DNA of 64,000 nt. Source: Uliginosibacterium sp. (lineage in GTDB: Bacteria; Pseudomonadota; Gammaproteobacteria; Burkholderiales; Rhodocyclaceae). The translations under genes were made by a program, and so were the position numbers. Of the stretch, positions 17,728 through 26,640 are shown piece after piece. The notes below the pieces were generated by a model. That model worked only from the letters and a program-made list of their open reading frames with translations. It made no database searches and was not told the DNA's origin. Every line of letters begins with the position of its first letter. Position 1 is the first letter of the stretch. The DNA lies in contig JADKDZ010000007.1 of NCBI GenBank assembly GCA_016718265.1, positions 248,001 to 312,000 of the forward strand. The letters run 5' to 3'.

Positions 17728-18941
17728 AACGGATGCCTTTCAAGCTGCACGCCAGCATTCTGTTTCGCTTGGTTCTTTGCCTTGGGCTCTTTATCAGCCA
17801 CCCCGCAGGCGCGCCTCCTGGCGTCATGGCCGGAGTGTCTGATGCAGGACCTGATGCCACCTTGGCGCTGGTTTACCGGGACATCGCGGCCAACAAGCTC
17901 GACCTAGCGCTGACGCGCACAGAAAATCTGCTGCGCCTGTACCCGAATTTCCGGCTGGCGCATCTGGTACGTGGGGACTTGCTGCTCGCGCGCGTGCAGC
18001 CGCTGACCACGCTCGGTAACGCGGCCAATGCGCCGGCGGATCGCCTGAAGGACTTGCGGGAGGAAGCGCAGGCGCGACTCAAAGGATTTCGAAACCGACC
18101 GACGCGTGACTATATCCCCCGCTATCTGCTTCAGATGCAGGCAGATCAAAGCTATGCAATTGTCGTCGACACCTTGCAGTCACGCCTCTATCTGTTTCGT
18201 AACGACCAGGGGCGCCCGGTCTTCATTGCGGACTATTACGTGAGCCAGGGACGCGCCGGCGCATTCAAGGAACGCGAGGGTGACCTGAAAACGCCGGTCG
18301 GTGTTTACCGTGTCACGTCTGAACTGTCAGCACAGAAAATCGGCGATTTTTACGGCAAGCGTGCTTTCCCGCTGAACTACCCCAACGAGTGGGACCGCAT
18401 GCAAGGCCGCAATGGCCATGGCATCTGGCTGCATGGCGTCCCGGCAGATACCTATGCGCGCCCTCCCCGCGCATCGGAAGGTTGCGTGGTGCTCGCAAAT
18501 CAGGATCTGGATGCGCTCGCGGCATACATGCAGATCGGCGTCACGCCTGTCATCATCACGAATGGCGTTGAATGGCTGAGTCTGGGAGACTGGCAGGAGG
18601 AGCGCGCAGCGCTGGACAAGGCCATTGAAGACTGGCGTCAGGATTGGGAGAGTCGGGATATCGCCCGCTACATGCGCCATTACTCGAAGAAATTCAAAGC
18701 CGGTGACCAGAACTTTCAAACGTGGGAAGCACAGAAGCGTGCGATCAACGCGCAAAAATCGTGGATCAAGGTTTCCCTGAATAAGCTCAGTGCGTTTCGT
18801 AGCCCGGGCAAGGATGATCTGGCCCAGGTCAGCTTCGATCAGGACTACCGGAGCAGCAATCTGAGTAATGTTTCCCGCAAACTCCAGTACTGGATCAAGG
18901 AAGAAGGTCACTGGAAAATCATTTTTGAAGGAGCTTCCTGA
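17724..18941 (+). CDS. L,D-transpeptidase (YkuD domain) with Cds6-like tail
   Basis: This is a secreted enzyme of ~405 residues. It has an N-terminal hydrophobic signal (LFRLVLCLGLFISHPAGA) and a TPR-like helical stretch at 45-115. The YkuD domain follows at about 145-285 with GIWLHGVPADTYARPP and SEGCVVLAN, holding the catalytic His and Cys (Cys near 254). The C-terminal domain of ~100 residues resembles the end of the preceding gene. YkuD enzymes form 3-3 peptidoglycan cross-links or attach proteins to peptidoglycan. The start shown is TTG overlapping the upstream TGA; the ATG at 17733 is a plausible alternative. Confidence 0.85.
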   Translation: MKRMPFKLHASILFRLVLCLGLFISHPAGAPPGVMAGVSDAGPDATLALVYRDIAANKLDLALTRTENLLRLYPNFRLAHLVRGDLLLARVQPLTTLGNAANAPADRLKDLREEAQARLKGFRNRPTRDYIPRYLLQMQADQSYAIVVDTLQSRLYLFRNDQGRPVFIADYYVSQGRAGAFKEREGDLKTPVGVYRVTSELSAQKIGDFYGKRAFPLNYPNEWDRMQGRNGHGIWLHGVPADTYARPPRASEGCVVLANQDLDALAAYMQIGVTPVIITNGVEWLSLGDWQEERAALDKAIEDWRQDWESRDIARYMRHYSKKFKAGDQNFQTWEAQKRAINAQKSWIKVSLNKLSAFRSPGKDDLAQVSFDQDYRSSNLSNVSRKLQYWIKEEGHWKIIFEGAS

Positions 18942-18943
18942 AT

Positions 18944-19540
18944 ATGCTGGCTTTTGATTCCATCCGCCGCCAATGCCTCATCGTCGGTTGCGCGCTGACC
19001 CTTCTGTCAACGCAGGCGATCAGCGCGCAGCCCGCCCGAGTTGCGCTTGAGACCTCTGCCGGAACCATCACGCTCGAACTGGATGCCGACAAAGCGCCAA
19101 AGACCGTCGCCAACTTTCTCAAGTATGTCGAGGACAAGCACTATGACGGAACAATTTTTCATCGTGTCATCAGCAATTTCATGATTCAAGGCGGCGGATT
19201 GACCCCCGACATGAAAGAGAAAACAGCACGTGCGGCAATCCAGAATGAGGCCAACAATGGCTTGAAGAATACGCGCGGCACCATTGCCATGGCGCGCAAA
19301 CCGGACCCACACTCGGCCACGGCACAGTTTTTCGTCAACGTTGTGGATAACGATTTTCTTGACTTCAAATCGGAGTCTCCCCAAGGATGGGGATACTGTG
19401 TCTTTGGCAAGATCGTTGAGGGCATGGAGGTTGTCGACAAGATCCGCGAGGCACGCACCGGTAACGTAGGCCCCTATCAGAATGTGCCTAATCCTCCGGT
19501 CATCATCAAGACTGCGCGAGTTCTTGCCACTAAAAAATAG
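18944..19540 (+). CDS. ppiA: Periplasmic peptidyl-prolyl cis-trans isomerase (cyclophilin)
   Basis: This 198-residue cyclophilin has a signal peptide (residues 1-28, ending TQAISAQP), so it acts in the periplasm on proline bonds of exported proteins. Family motifs are FHRVISNFMIQGGG, the substrate-groove segment RKPDPHSATAQFFVN, and FGKIVEGMEVVDKI. It begins 2 bp after the L,D-transpeptidase stop, so it belongs to the same transcript. A cytosolic paralogue follows. Confidence 0.92.
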   Translation: MLAFDSIRRQCLIVGCALTLLSTQAISAQPARVALETSAGTITLELDADKAPKTVANFLKYVEDKHYDGTIFHRVISNFMIQGGGLTPDMKEKTARAAIQNEANNGLKNTRGTIAMARKPDPHSATAQFFVNVVDNDFLDFKSESPQGWGYCVFGKIVEGMEVVDKIREARTGNVGPYQNVPNPPVIIKTARVLATKK

Positions 19541-19612
19541 ACGCCGCGTCACAGCGAGTCATCAATCACTTGCGCGCCTTGACCCCGGGGCGCGCTTCAA
19601 CTGGAGAATGTA

Positions 19613-20104
19613 ATGGTCAAGCTGCACACCCGTTTCGGCACTATCACCCTTGAACTCGATGCAGAGAAGGCGCCTGAGACCGTCAAGAACTTCCTCGCCT
19701 ATGTCGAAGCCGGGCACTATGACGGCACGATTTTCCACCGCGTCATCAAGGACTTCATGATCCAGGGCGGCGGCATGCTGCCGGACATGAGCCAGAAGCC
19801 GACCCGAACCACTGTCAAGAACGAGGCCAACAATGGCTTGAAGAACGACCGTGGCACCGTCGCCATGGCGCGGACATCCGAACCGCATTCGGCGTCGGCG
19901 CAGTTTTTCATTAACACGGTCGACAACGACTTTCTGAACTTCCGCAGCGAGACGACCCAAGGCTGGGGCTACGCCGTATTTGGCAAAGTCGTTGAAGGCT
20001 TGGACGTCGTCGACCAGATTCGTGCCGTCAAAACCGGACGCAGTGGCTATCACTCGGATGTCCCGGTCGAAGCCGTGTTGATCGACAAGGCTGAAGTCGT
20101 CTGA
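19613..20104 (+). CDS. ppiB: Cytoplasmic peptidyl-prolyl cis-trans isomerase (cyclophilin)
   Basis: This 163-residue cyclophilin has no signal peptide, the usual PpiB length. It contains FHRVIKDFMIQGGGMLPDM, RTSEPHSASAQFFINTVDND and FGKVVEGLDVVDQIR. It is a close paralogue of the preceding gene, probably the product of an old duplication with a change of compartment. GGAG lies 8 bp before the ATG. The stop is followed after 2 bp by lpxH, the ppiB-lpxH order common in Proteobacteria. Confidence 0.95.
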   Translation: MVKLHTRFGTITLELDAEKAPETVKNFLAYVEAGHYDGTIFHRVIKDFMIQGGGMLPDMSQKPTRTTVKNEANNGLKNDRGTVAMARTSEPHSASAQFFINTVDNDFLNFRSETTQGWGYAVFGKVVEGLDVVDQIRAVKTGRSGYHSDVPVEAVLIDKAEVV

Positions 20105-20106
20105 CA

Positions 20107-20823
20107 ATGCAGCACTTCATTTCTGATCTGCACCTATGCCCGGAACAGCCGGAAACGGCCCGGGCATTTCAGGCATATCTGCACGGGCCAGCCGCTGACG
20201 CAAGCGATCTGTGGATACTGGGAGATCTGTTCGAGTACTGGACGGGAGATGATGATCTGTCGTCTCCCTTTCATACCGAGATGACGAGTGCCCTCGCCGC
20301 CTTAGCGGCGAAAGGAACACGGATCCATGTTCTAGTGGGTAACCGTGATTTTCTGCTCGGGCCACTGTTTGCAGATGCGGCCCGTGCGGAACTGGTCTCA
20401 GAACCAGTGGTCATTTCCCTGGAAGGCGAGACGACCATCCTGATGCACGGTGACTCTTTATGCACTGACGACCTTGCGTATCAACAGTTCAGGGCCATGG
20501 TACGCAACCCGGCATGGCAGACCAAGTTTCTCGCCCAACCGCAAGCGCTCCGGCATCAGATCGCAGCAGATTTGCGCGCCAGAAGCGAGATGGGCAAGCA
20601 GGAGAAAGCAGCCGAAATCATGGATGTCAATCAGGCTTCTGTGACAGCCACTTTTGAAAAATACGGTGCGTCACGAATGATTCACGGGCACACGCACCGC
20701 CCCGCCTGCCACAAGCTTGTTGTCGGCGACTTGGCACGTGAACGCTGGGTGCTATCTGACTGGCATGGACGCGCGAGCTGGCTGCAAGTGGATCAGTCGG
20801 GCTGGAAGGCCAAAGTGCTCTGA
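20107..20823 (+). CDS. lpxH: UDP-2,3-diacylglucosamine diphosphatase
   Basis: This 238-residue calcineurin-like metallophosphoesterase hydrolyses UDP-2,3-diacylglucosamine to lipid X in lipid A synthesis, at the inner face of the cytoplasmic membrane. Metal-binding motifs are ISDLHL (D7, H9), LGDLFEYW, VGNRDFLLG, MHGDSLCTDD and IHGHTHRP. Length and motif order match LpxH. It is the last gene of the run before a strong terminator. Confidence 0.96.
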   Translation: MQHFISDLHLCPEQPETARAFQAYLHGPAADASDLWILGDLFEYWTGDDDLSSPFHTEMTSALAALAAKGTRIHVLVGNRDFLLGPLFADAARAELVSEPVVISLEGETTILMHGDSLCTDDLAYQQFRAMVRNPAWQTKFLAQPQALRHQIAADLRARSEMGKQEKAAEIMDVNQASVTATFEKYGASRMIHGHTHRPACHKLVVGDLARERWVLSDWHGRASWLQVDQSGWKAKVL

Positions 20824-20843
20824 CGCTGCAAATTTCGCCGCAA

Positions 20844-20879
20844 AAAAAACCGTTCGACAACTCCTTCGAACGGTTTTTT
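20844..20879. terminator. Bidirectional intrinsic terminator between lpxH and purF
   Basis: AAAAAACCGTTCGA (20844-20857) and TCGAACGGTTTTTT (20866-20879) form a strong stem with an 8-nt loop. There is a T-run on each strand. It separates the convergent genes lpxH and purF. Confidence 0.93.
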
Positions 20880-20894
20880 GTTTTGACAGCACCT

Positions 20895-22415
20895 TCAGGC
20901 AGAACCACCCATCTGATTCAGTTCGAGTTGTTCATCCTCATCCGACTGTTTCCGCGCCGCGCCACGATTGCCTTCTACGCTATCCAGATACTCAGGCGTT
21001 ATATCCCCTGTAACATAGATGCCGTCAAAGCACGAGCACTCGAACTGTTCAATCTCGGGATTCAAGCCGCCAACGGCCTTTTTCAAATCGTCAAGATCTT
21101 GATAGATCAGCGCATCCGCGCCAATCTCTGCACTCACTTCTTCAATCGTCCTAAAACCCGCAATCAGTTCCGCCCGAGTCGGCATATCAATCCCATACAC
21201 GTTGGGAAATCTGACGGGGGGTGCGGCCGAAGCAAGAAAGACTTGGGTCGCGCCAGCCTCTCGCGCCATATTGATAATTTCACGGCTGGTTGTACCCCGC
21301 ACGATGGAATCGTCTACCAGCAAGACGTTCTTGCCGACAAACTCCTGGTGCATCGCATTCAGTTTCTGACGTACCGACTTCTTGCGCACGGCCTGGCCCG
21401 GCATGATGAAGGTCCGGCCGATATAGCGATTCTTGACGAAACCTTCTCGGTAAGAAACCCCCAGCCGCGCCGCAAGCTCCATCGCAGAGGAACGGCTCGA
21501 ATCCGGGATGGGAATGACCACATCAATTTTCAGGTGCGAGAACTCACGCTGGATCTTCTCCGCAAGATACACCCCCATCTGCACCCGGCTGTCGTACACA
21601 GATATGCCATCAATAATGGAGTCAGGGCGTGCAAGATACACATACTCGAACATGCACGGCGCATACGGACGAGGCTCAGCGCATACTCTTGACGACAGTT
21701 TTCCGTGATGGTCAATCAGTACTGCCTCACCAGGTGCGATATCACGCAGCAATTTGAAGCCAAGAACATCCACGGCGACACTCTCGGAGGCCACCATGTA
21801 CTCCGTCCCCTGCTCCGTGACGTGCTCGCCGAGCACCAGCGGACGAATACCGTTTGGATCGCGAAACGCCAGCAGACCGTAACCTGCAATCATGACCACT
21901 GCTGCATAGGCCCCTCGTGCGCGCCGATGAACACCCGCGACAGCCGTAAAGATCGTGTCCTCGTCCAGGCGAAAAAACCCGTTGGATGCCACTTGTAACT
22001 CATGCGCCAATACATTGAGAAGCACTTCGGAATCGGAGTTTGTATTCATGTGGCGCAAGTCGCCGAGATACATTTCCCGCTTCAACTCGTCCGAGTTCGT
22101 GAGATTGCCATTGTGCGCAAGCATCAATCCAAACGGCGAATTGACATAGAACGGCTGTGCTTCTGCCGGATTGAAAGCAGAACCGGCCGTCGGATAGCGA
22201 CAATGCCCAATCCCCCAATTCCCTTGCAGGTTGCGCATGTTCCGCGTGCGAAACACCTCGCTCGCCAGACCGGAACTCTTATGCATGTGGAAACGGCCAC
22301 CTTCCGCGGTAGCAATTCCTGCTGCGTCCTGGCCACGATGCTGCAACACCTGTAAACCGTCATATAACAACTGGTTCACCGACGTTGTTGCCATCACACC
22401 GATAATTCCACACAT
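20895..22415 (-). CDS. purF: Amidophosphoribosyltransferase
   Basis: This 506-residue enzyme catalyses the first committed step of purine synthesis, PRPP + glutamine to phosphoribosylamine. The start at 22415 is chosen because it puts the nucleophile at Cys2 (MCGIIGVM). The longer frame from 22484 would bury it. Glutaminase motifs are HRGQDAAG and GHCRYPTAG. The PRPP-binding site is VLLVDDSIVRGTTSREI. It is the last gene of the cvpA-purF unit, 13 bp after cvpA. Confidence 0.96.
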   Translation of the reverse strand: MCGIIGVMATTSVNQLLYDGLQVLQHRGQDAAGIATAEGGRFHMHKSSGLASEVFRTRNMRNLQGNWGIGHCRYPTAGSAFNPAEAQPFYVNSPFGLMLAHNGNLTNSDELKREMYLGDLRHMNTNSDSEVLLNVLAHELQVASNGFFRLDEDTIFTAVAGVHRRARGAYAAVVMIAGYGLLAFRDPNGIRPLVLGEHVTEQGTEYMVASESVAVDVLGFKLLRDIAPGEAVLIDHHGKLSSRVCAEPRPYAPCMFEYVYLARPDSIIDGISVYDSRVQMGVYLAEKIQREFSHLKIDVVIPIPDSSRSSAMELAARLGVSYREGFVKNRYIGRTFIMPGQAVRKKSVRQKLNAMHQEFVGKNVLLVDDSIVRGTTSREIINMAREAGATQVFLASAAPPVRFPNVYGIDMPTRAELIAGFRTIEEVSAEIGADALIYQDLDDLKKAVGGLNPEIEQFECSCFDGIYVTGDITPEYLDSVEGNRGAARKQSDEDEQLELNQMGGSA

Positions 22416-22428
22416 GCGCTCACCTGTT

Positions 22429-22914
22429 TCAACGATACTTGATTCGCTTTGCGATGACCGCTGGAAGCCAAGGCTTGCCGGCAATCACCACCGTTTCCAA
22501 CGGTGGAGCGAATACAGCCTCGCGCCACCACTCCTCTCTCGGCAGACTGGTCAAGCCAGCACCGAGAACCAGCAATACGGCCAGGATCAAGGCTCTCAAC
22601 AGGCCAAAACCACCGCCGAGCAAACGATCAACAGCACTCATTCCCGCCGCAGCGAGCAGCCCTTTCAAGAACATCCGGAGCACTGCAAGAGTGATCAGCA
22701 CAGCTATGAAAACTAGCGCAAATGCAGCAAGCCAGCGCAGGCTGTCACTGGTGATCGGCATGAACGTCGCAACATACGCCGCCGCGTACCAAGCAGCCGC
22801 GAGGGCGATCAGCCAGCCCAGAAGCGAGAAGATCTCGCTGACGAAACCACGCCATAAACCCAGCAGGGCGCTTAAGACTGCCAACCCCAGAAAAGCGTAG
22901 TCAAAGCCCGTCAC
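22429..22914 (-). CDS. cvpA: CvpA-family membrane protein
   Basis: This 161-residue protein has four predicted membrane segments (DYAFLGLAVLSALLGLW, FSLLGWLIALAAAWYAA, LAAFALVFIAVLITLAVL, LRALILAVLLVLGAGL). CvpA is named from colicin V production and is linked to envelope stress and purine metabolism. Its pairing directly upstream of purF is widely conserved. The start overlaps the dedD stop by 4 bp. Confidence 0.93.
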   Translation of the reverse strand: MTGFDYAFLGLAVLSALLGLWRGFVSEIFSLLGWLIALAAAWYAAAYVATFMPITSDSLRWLAAFALVFIAVLITLAVLRMFLKGLLAAAGMSAVDRLLGGGFGLLRALILAVLLVLGAGLTSLPREEWWREAVFAPPLETVVIAGKPWLPAVIAKRIKYR

Positions 22915-23621
22915 TTGGTCGCCACAAATCCGGATAGCCCTGCCTGCTTCAACTTCGCAACCAATCCATCCGCTGCTGCCCTGTCAGCGAACGGCCCTGC
23001 CCTGACGCGCGTGTTGTTCCCGATCCGCAGCAATGAACTCTTTACGCCATGCGCCGCAGCCTTAGTTTGAACATCCCTCGCATTCGCGGCGTCACGATAC
23101 AGTCCAAGTTGCACGTAAAAAACCTCTGCCTTGTCGCCCTGCACTGCCGCGGCGGGCCGATCTTCGAGGATTGCACGCGCACGGGCATCGTCACGGGGTT
23201 TGGCGTCTGCTTTCTTGGACGACGGGCTCTCACTGGTTGCGCCCTTTGGTGTTGGAGTCACCGCTGCTTTCGGTTTCGTCTCAGCAGCGGTATCCACCGG
23301 GACGGGCTCGTCTGCCTTGAGTACAAGGGGGCTTTCGACGCCACTGGCGTCCACAATCGGGGAGCTGGTCTCGCTCTGTGACACAACAGGCTGTGATGCA
23401 GCGAGCGCAGGCGAAGCCGGCGGCTTGATTGCACGAGACGTAAAATTACTGCCTTCCTGGCTTGGAATCTTGATCTGAAGATCGCTACCCACTTGCTGCG
23501 GCGGCTCGCCGTCCATCACCATCGGCAAAATGATCGCCGCCGCCAGGGCCATGGCCAGTGCGCCGACAAGACGGCGTCTGGCGCGCTTCTTCAACTCTTG
23601 CTGGGGATCGCTATCTGCCAT
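22911..23621 (-). CDS. dedD: SPOR-domain protein (DedD-like)
   Basis: This 236-residue bitopic inner-membrane protein has an RRRLVGALAMALAAAIILPM membrane anchor near 16-35. A long proline/alanine/serine-rich periplasmic linker follows. The C-terminal SPOR domain spans about 160-236 (FYVQLGLYRDAANARDVQTK, RVRAGPFADRAAADGLVAKL). SPOR domains bind denuded septal peptidoglycan, and DedD supports cell constriction. It is placed between folC and cvpA, the usual order. Confidence 0.93.
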   Translation of the reverse strand: MADSDPQQELKKRARRRLVGALAMALAAAIILPMVMDGEPPQQVGSDLQIKIPSQEGSNFTSRAIKPPASPALAASQPVVSQSETSSPIVDASGVESPLVLKADEPVPVDTAAETKPKAAVTPTPKGATSESPSSKKADAKPRDDARARAILEDRPAAAVQGDKAEVFYVQLGLYRDAANARDVQTKAAAHGVKSSLLRIGNNTRVRAGPFADRAAADGLVAKLKQAGLSGFVATK

Positions 23622-23627
23622 GTGTGC

Positions 23628-24905
23628 TCACCGCGAGGCAACGACCGTCGCCATAACTTCTGCAACGGTAAGGAATGAACCAAAGGCGAGGATTCTATCA
23701 TCCTCACCAGCGTGGCCGCGTCCATGGCGATAGGCTGCAGACGGGCTATCAAAGCACGAGATGCGGGAGGCGGTATCCCCTGCGTTGCGGATGACTTGCT
23801 CCAAATGGGCCGCTTTCGCGCCGCGCGGACCGGGGAGGTCGCACAGCAGCCAGTGGTCAACGCGCCCCCGCAGGCAGCCCAGGCTGCCCTCTATATCTTT
23901 GTCCAGCAACATGCCGCAAACAGCCCAGGTTTCTCGATAAAAGCCCATGCTTGCCAGATTTTCCGCAAGCGTGGACACAGCTTGTGGGTTGTGGGCGACA
24001 TCGAGCACAACCGCTGGACGCCCGGGCAATATCTGAAAGCGTCCGGCTAATTCTACGGACATCAAGCCTTCCCGTACTGCCTGCATCGACACGGGGATCC
24101 GGCTCTCAAGTGCTTCCAGTGCGGCTAATACCGAAGCTGCATTCAACAGCTGAGTGGCGCCGCGCAAAGCAGGGTATGCGAGGCTATTGCGTCGCAACCT
24201 CTGACCGATGAAATCCCACTGCTGCTTGTCCGCGCGATAACCAAAATCACGTCCCTGCACCCGCAGCACCGAGCCGACGGCTTCGGCATGGCCCAGCAGG
24301 CTCGCTGGCGGTTGCGGGTCACCGCAGATGGCGGGTTTTCCGGGGCGGAATATCCCGGCTTTCTCGAACCCGATCGCCTCGCGCGTGTCACCGAGATAGT
24401 CCATGTGATCCATCGCTACGCTGGTCACGATCGCACAGTCTGAATCAAACAGATTCGCGGCATCCAAACGTCCGCCCAGGCCGACTTCGAGAACAATGAC
24501 ATCCAGGCACTGCTCGCAGAATATCCACCACGCAGCCAGCGTGCCGTATTCGAAGTACGTCAGCGGAATCTCGCCCCGTGCGGCTTCTACCGCCGCAAAG
24601 GCAGCACACAGGGTGCTGTCAGAAACATCGGCTCCGCCCAGGCGGACACGTTCGTTATAGCGTTGCAGATGTGGCGAGGTATACACCCCAACCCGGAACC
24701 CCGCAGCAAGGAGAATCGCTTCCAGCATGGCACATGTGGAGCCTTTGCCATTGGTGCCCCCGACGGTAATCACGACAGCATCTGTGGCGGCCGACAGCGA
24801 CTGACGGACGCGCCCGACACGATCCAGCGAGAGGTCAATCGAGCGTACGTGCTGTGACTCGATAAACACCAGCCAATCAGCCAGCGTTACACACGAAACG
24901 GGCAT
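23628..24905 (-). CDS. folC: Dihydrofolate synthase / folylpolyglutamate synthase
   Basis: This 425-residue Mur-ligase-family enzyme adds glutamate to dihydropteroate and to folates. The ATP-binding P-loop is VGGTNGKGSTCAMLE near 46-60. EVGLGGRLDAANLFD and TSVAMDHMDYLG are the Mur-ligase core, and DVAHNPQAVSTLAENL is the C-terminal domain motif. It starts 3 bp after accD. Length is standard. Confidence 0.95.
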   Translation of the reverse strand: MPVSCVTLADWLVFIESQHVRSIDLSLDRVGRVRQSLSAATDAVVITVGGTNGKGSTCAMLEAILLAAGFRVGVYTSPHLQRYNERVRLGGADVSDSTLCAAFAAVEAARGEIPLTYFEYGTLAAWWIFCEQCLDVIVLEVGLGGRLDAANLFDSDCAIVTSVAMDHMDYLGDTREAIGFEKAGIFRPGKPAICGDPQPPASLLGHAEAVGSVLRVQGRDFGYRADKQQWDFIGQRLRRNSLAYPALRGATQLLNAASVLAALEALESRIPVSMQAVREGLMSVELAGRFQILPGRPAVVLDVAHNPQAVSTLAENLASMGFYRETWAVCGMLLDKDIEGSLGCLRGRVDHWLLCDLPGPRGAKAAHLEQVIRNAGDTASRISCFDSPSAAYRHGRGHAGEDDRILAFGSFLTVAEVMATVVASR

Positions 24906-24908
24906 GAA

Positions 24909-25775
24909 TCAGTTGTTGGGCGAGGGGAGTCGAGAGAGCAAAGAGAGCACCTGAGCCAGGCGCTCTCGCAACTGCCGACGGTCAACAACCATATCGATTG
25001 CACCTTTTTCAAGCAGGAACTCGGAGCGCTGAAAACCCTCAGGCAACTTCTCTCGGACCGTCTGCTCAATGACCCGTGGGCCGGCAAATCCGATCAAGGC
25101 GCCCGGCTCTGCCATCACTACATCACCGATAAATGCAAAACTGGCTGACACGCCACCCATGGTGGGGTCTGTCAGCACCGTCACAAAAGGAAGTTTCTTG
25201 GCAGACAAGCGCGAGATGGATGCCGTCGTCTTGGCCATTTGCATGAGAGACAACAGCCCCTCTTGCATGCGGGCGCCACCAGAAGCCGTCATGCAGACAA
25301 AGGGAAGCCCCTGCTCCACCGCCACTTTGACACCACGCACAAAGCGCTCGCCCACGACCGAACCCATGGACCCGCCCATAAACTCAAACTCGAACGCTGC
25401 AACAACTACCTGCACGTTACAGATCGCCCCCTGCATCACAATCAAGGCGTCGGTCTCACCGGTGTCTTCGCTGGCTGAGGCAAGGCGATCCGTGTACTTC
25501 TTGCTATCGCGAAACTTCAGCGAATCAACGGGTGCTACTTCTGCTCCCAGTTCAAATCGCCCCTCCGGATCCAGCAACAGGTCAAGACGCTGCCGGGCAC
25601 GAATCCGCTTGTGATGCCCGCACTTCGGGCACACGTGCTGACTTGCTTCAAGGTCTGAGCGGTAGAGCACCGCCTCACAGGCCTCACATTTGATCCAGAG
25701 CCCTTCCGGGATCGACTTACGTGTCGGCTGATCACGTTTGATCTTCGGCGGCAACAGCTTGGTCAACCAGCTCAT
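24909..25775 (-). CDS. accD: Acetyl-CoA carboxylase carboxyltransferase subunit beta
   Basis: This 288-residue protein forms the carboxyltransferase with AccA and transfers carboxyl from carboxybiotin to acetyl-CoA for malonyl-CoA synthesis. The N-terminal four-cysteine zinc ribbon is CEACEAVLYR and CPKCGHH (about 32-54). The carboxylase core includes FEFEFMGGSMGSVVGERF, SGGARMQEGLLSLMQM and GFAGPRVIEQT. The order trpA-accD-folC is typical of Beta- and Gammaproteobacteria. Confidence 0.96.
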   Translation of the reverse strand: MSWLTKLLPPKIKRDQPTRKSIPEGLWIKCEACEAVLYRSDLEASQHVCPKCGHHKRIRARQRLDLLLDPEGRFELGAEVAPVDSLKFRDSKKYTDRLASASEDTGETDALIVMQGAICNVQVVVAAFEFEFMGGSMGSVVGERFVRGVKVAVEQGLPFVCMTASGGARMQEGLLSLMQMAKTTASISRLSAKKLPFVTVLTDPTMGGVSASFAFIGDVVMAEPGALIGFAGPRVIEQTVREKLPEGFQRSEFLLEKGAIDMVVDRRQLRERLAQVLSLLSRLPSPNN

Positions 25776-25799
25776 GTGCTCACTCCTAGACGAGAGTCA

Positions 25800-26606
25800 T
25801 CAGGCGCATGCTGCGTCGACAGCATGACGAACACCAGACAGAAAACCCACAAGACGTTCCTGCAAACCGTTTTCTCCCAGCTCCAGTTCCTGCACGATCC
25901 GGGAGCCGATAATCACAGCGTCGGAGACCCCTGCCACTGCAGCAGCAGACGCTGCGTCACGAATGCCGAAGCCCACGCCGATCGGAAGCGAGATGTTCGC
26001 TCGCAGTTCAAGCATCTTGTCAGCCACACTCGCCACATCAAGATTCGCCGCACCTGTGACACCTTTGAGCGAGACGTAGTAAACATAACCGCTTGCCAAG
26101 CCAGCAATCCGGGCTACTCGGCTAGGAGGCGTTGTAGGCGCAAGCAGGAATATCGGATCCAGGCCGTGTCGCTTGAGAATGGCGACTCGTTCCTCCGCCT
26201 CTTCCGGAGGCAAATCGACCGTCAGCACCCCATCCACGCCAGCCGCGACGGCCTGCTGCGAAAAAGACTCGTAGCCCATCGCCTCGACCGGATTGGCATA
26301 GCCCATCAGGACAACCGGGGTATCCAGATCGTCTTTGCGGAAGGTCTCAACCATCGCAATCACCTGCTTAAGACTGACGCCATGCGCCAGCGCACGCTCA
26401 GCAGCCTTCTGGATCACAGGTCCATCCGCCATGGGATCGGAGAAAGGAACACCAAGCTCAATGATGTCGGCCCCCCCTCGAACGAGCGCATGCATCAGGC
26501 TCACCGTGATGCCGGGATTGGGGTCCCCTGCGGTGATATAGGGAATCAATGCTTTACGGCCAAGCTGCTTGAGGCTGGCAAAAGTTTTCTGGATACGTGA
26601 AGCCAT
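25800..26606 (-). CDS. trpA: Tryptophan synthase alpha chain
   Basis: This 268-residue TIM-barrel subunit cleaves indole-3-glycerol phosphate to indole, which passes to TrpB. Catalytic Glu is in IELGVPFSDPMADGP and catalytic Asp in VDGVLTVDLPPEE. The phosphate-binding loop GVGFGIRDAASA is present. It starts 34 bp after the trpB stop, inside the trpF-trpB-trpA run. The other trp genes are not in the window. Confidence 0.96.
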   Translation of the reverse strand: MASRIQKTFASLKQLGRKALIPYITAGDPNPGITVSLMHALVRGGADIIELGVPFSDPMADGPVIQKAAERALAHGVSLKQVIAMVETFRKDDLDTPVVLMGYANPVEAMGYESFSQQAVAAGVDGVLTVDLPPEEAEERVAILKRHGLDPIFLLAPTTPPSRVARIAGLASGYVYYVSLKGVTGAANLDVASVADKMLELRANISLPIGVGFGIRDAASAAAVAGVSDAVIIGSRIVQELELGENGLQERLVGFLSGVRHAVDAACA

Positions 26607-26640
26607 TTTTCTTGTACGCCGCGACGAAAATAGTTAGCAA

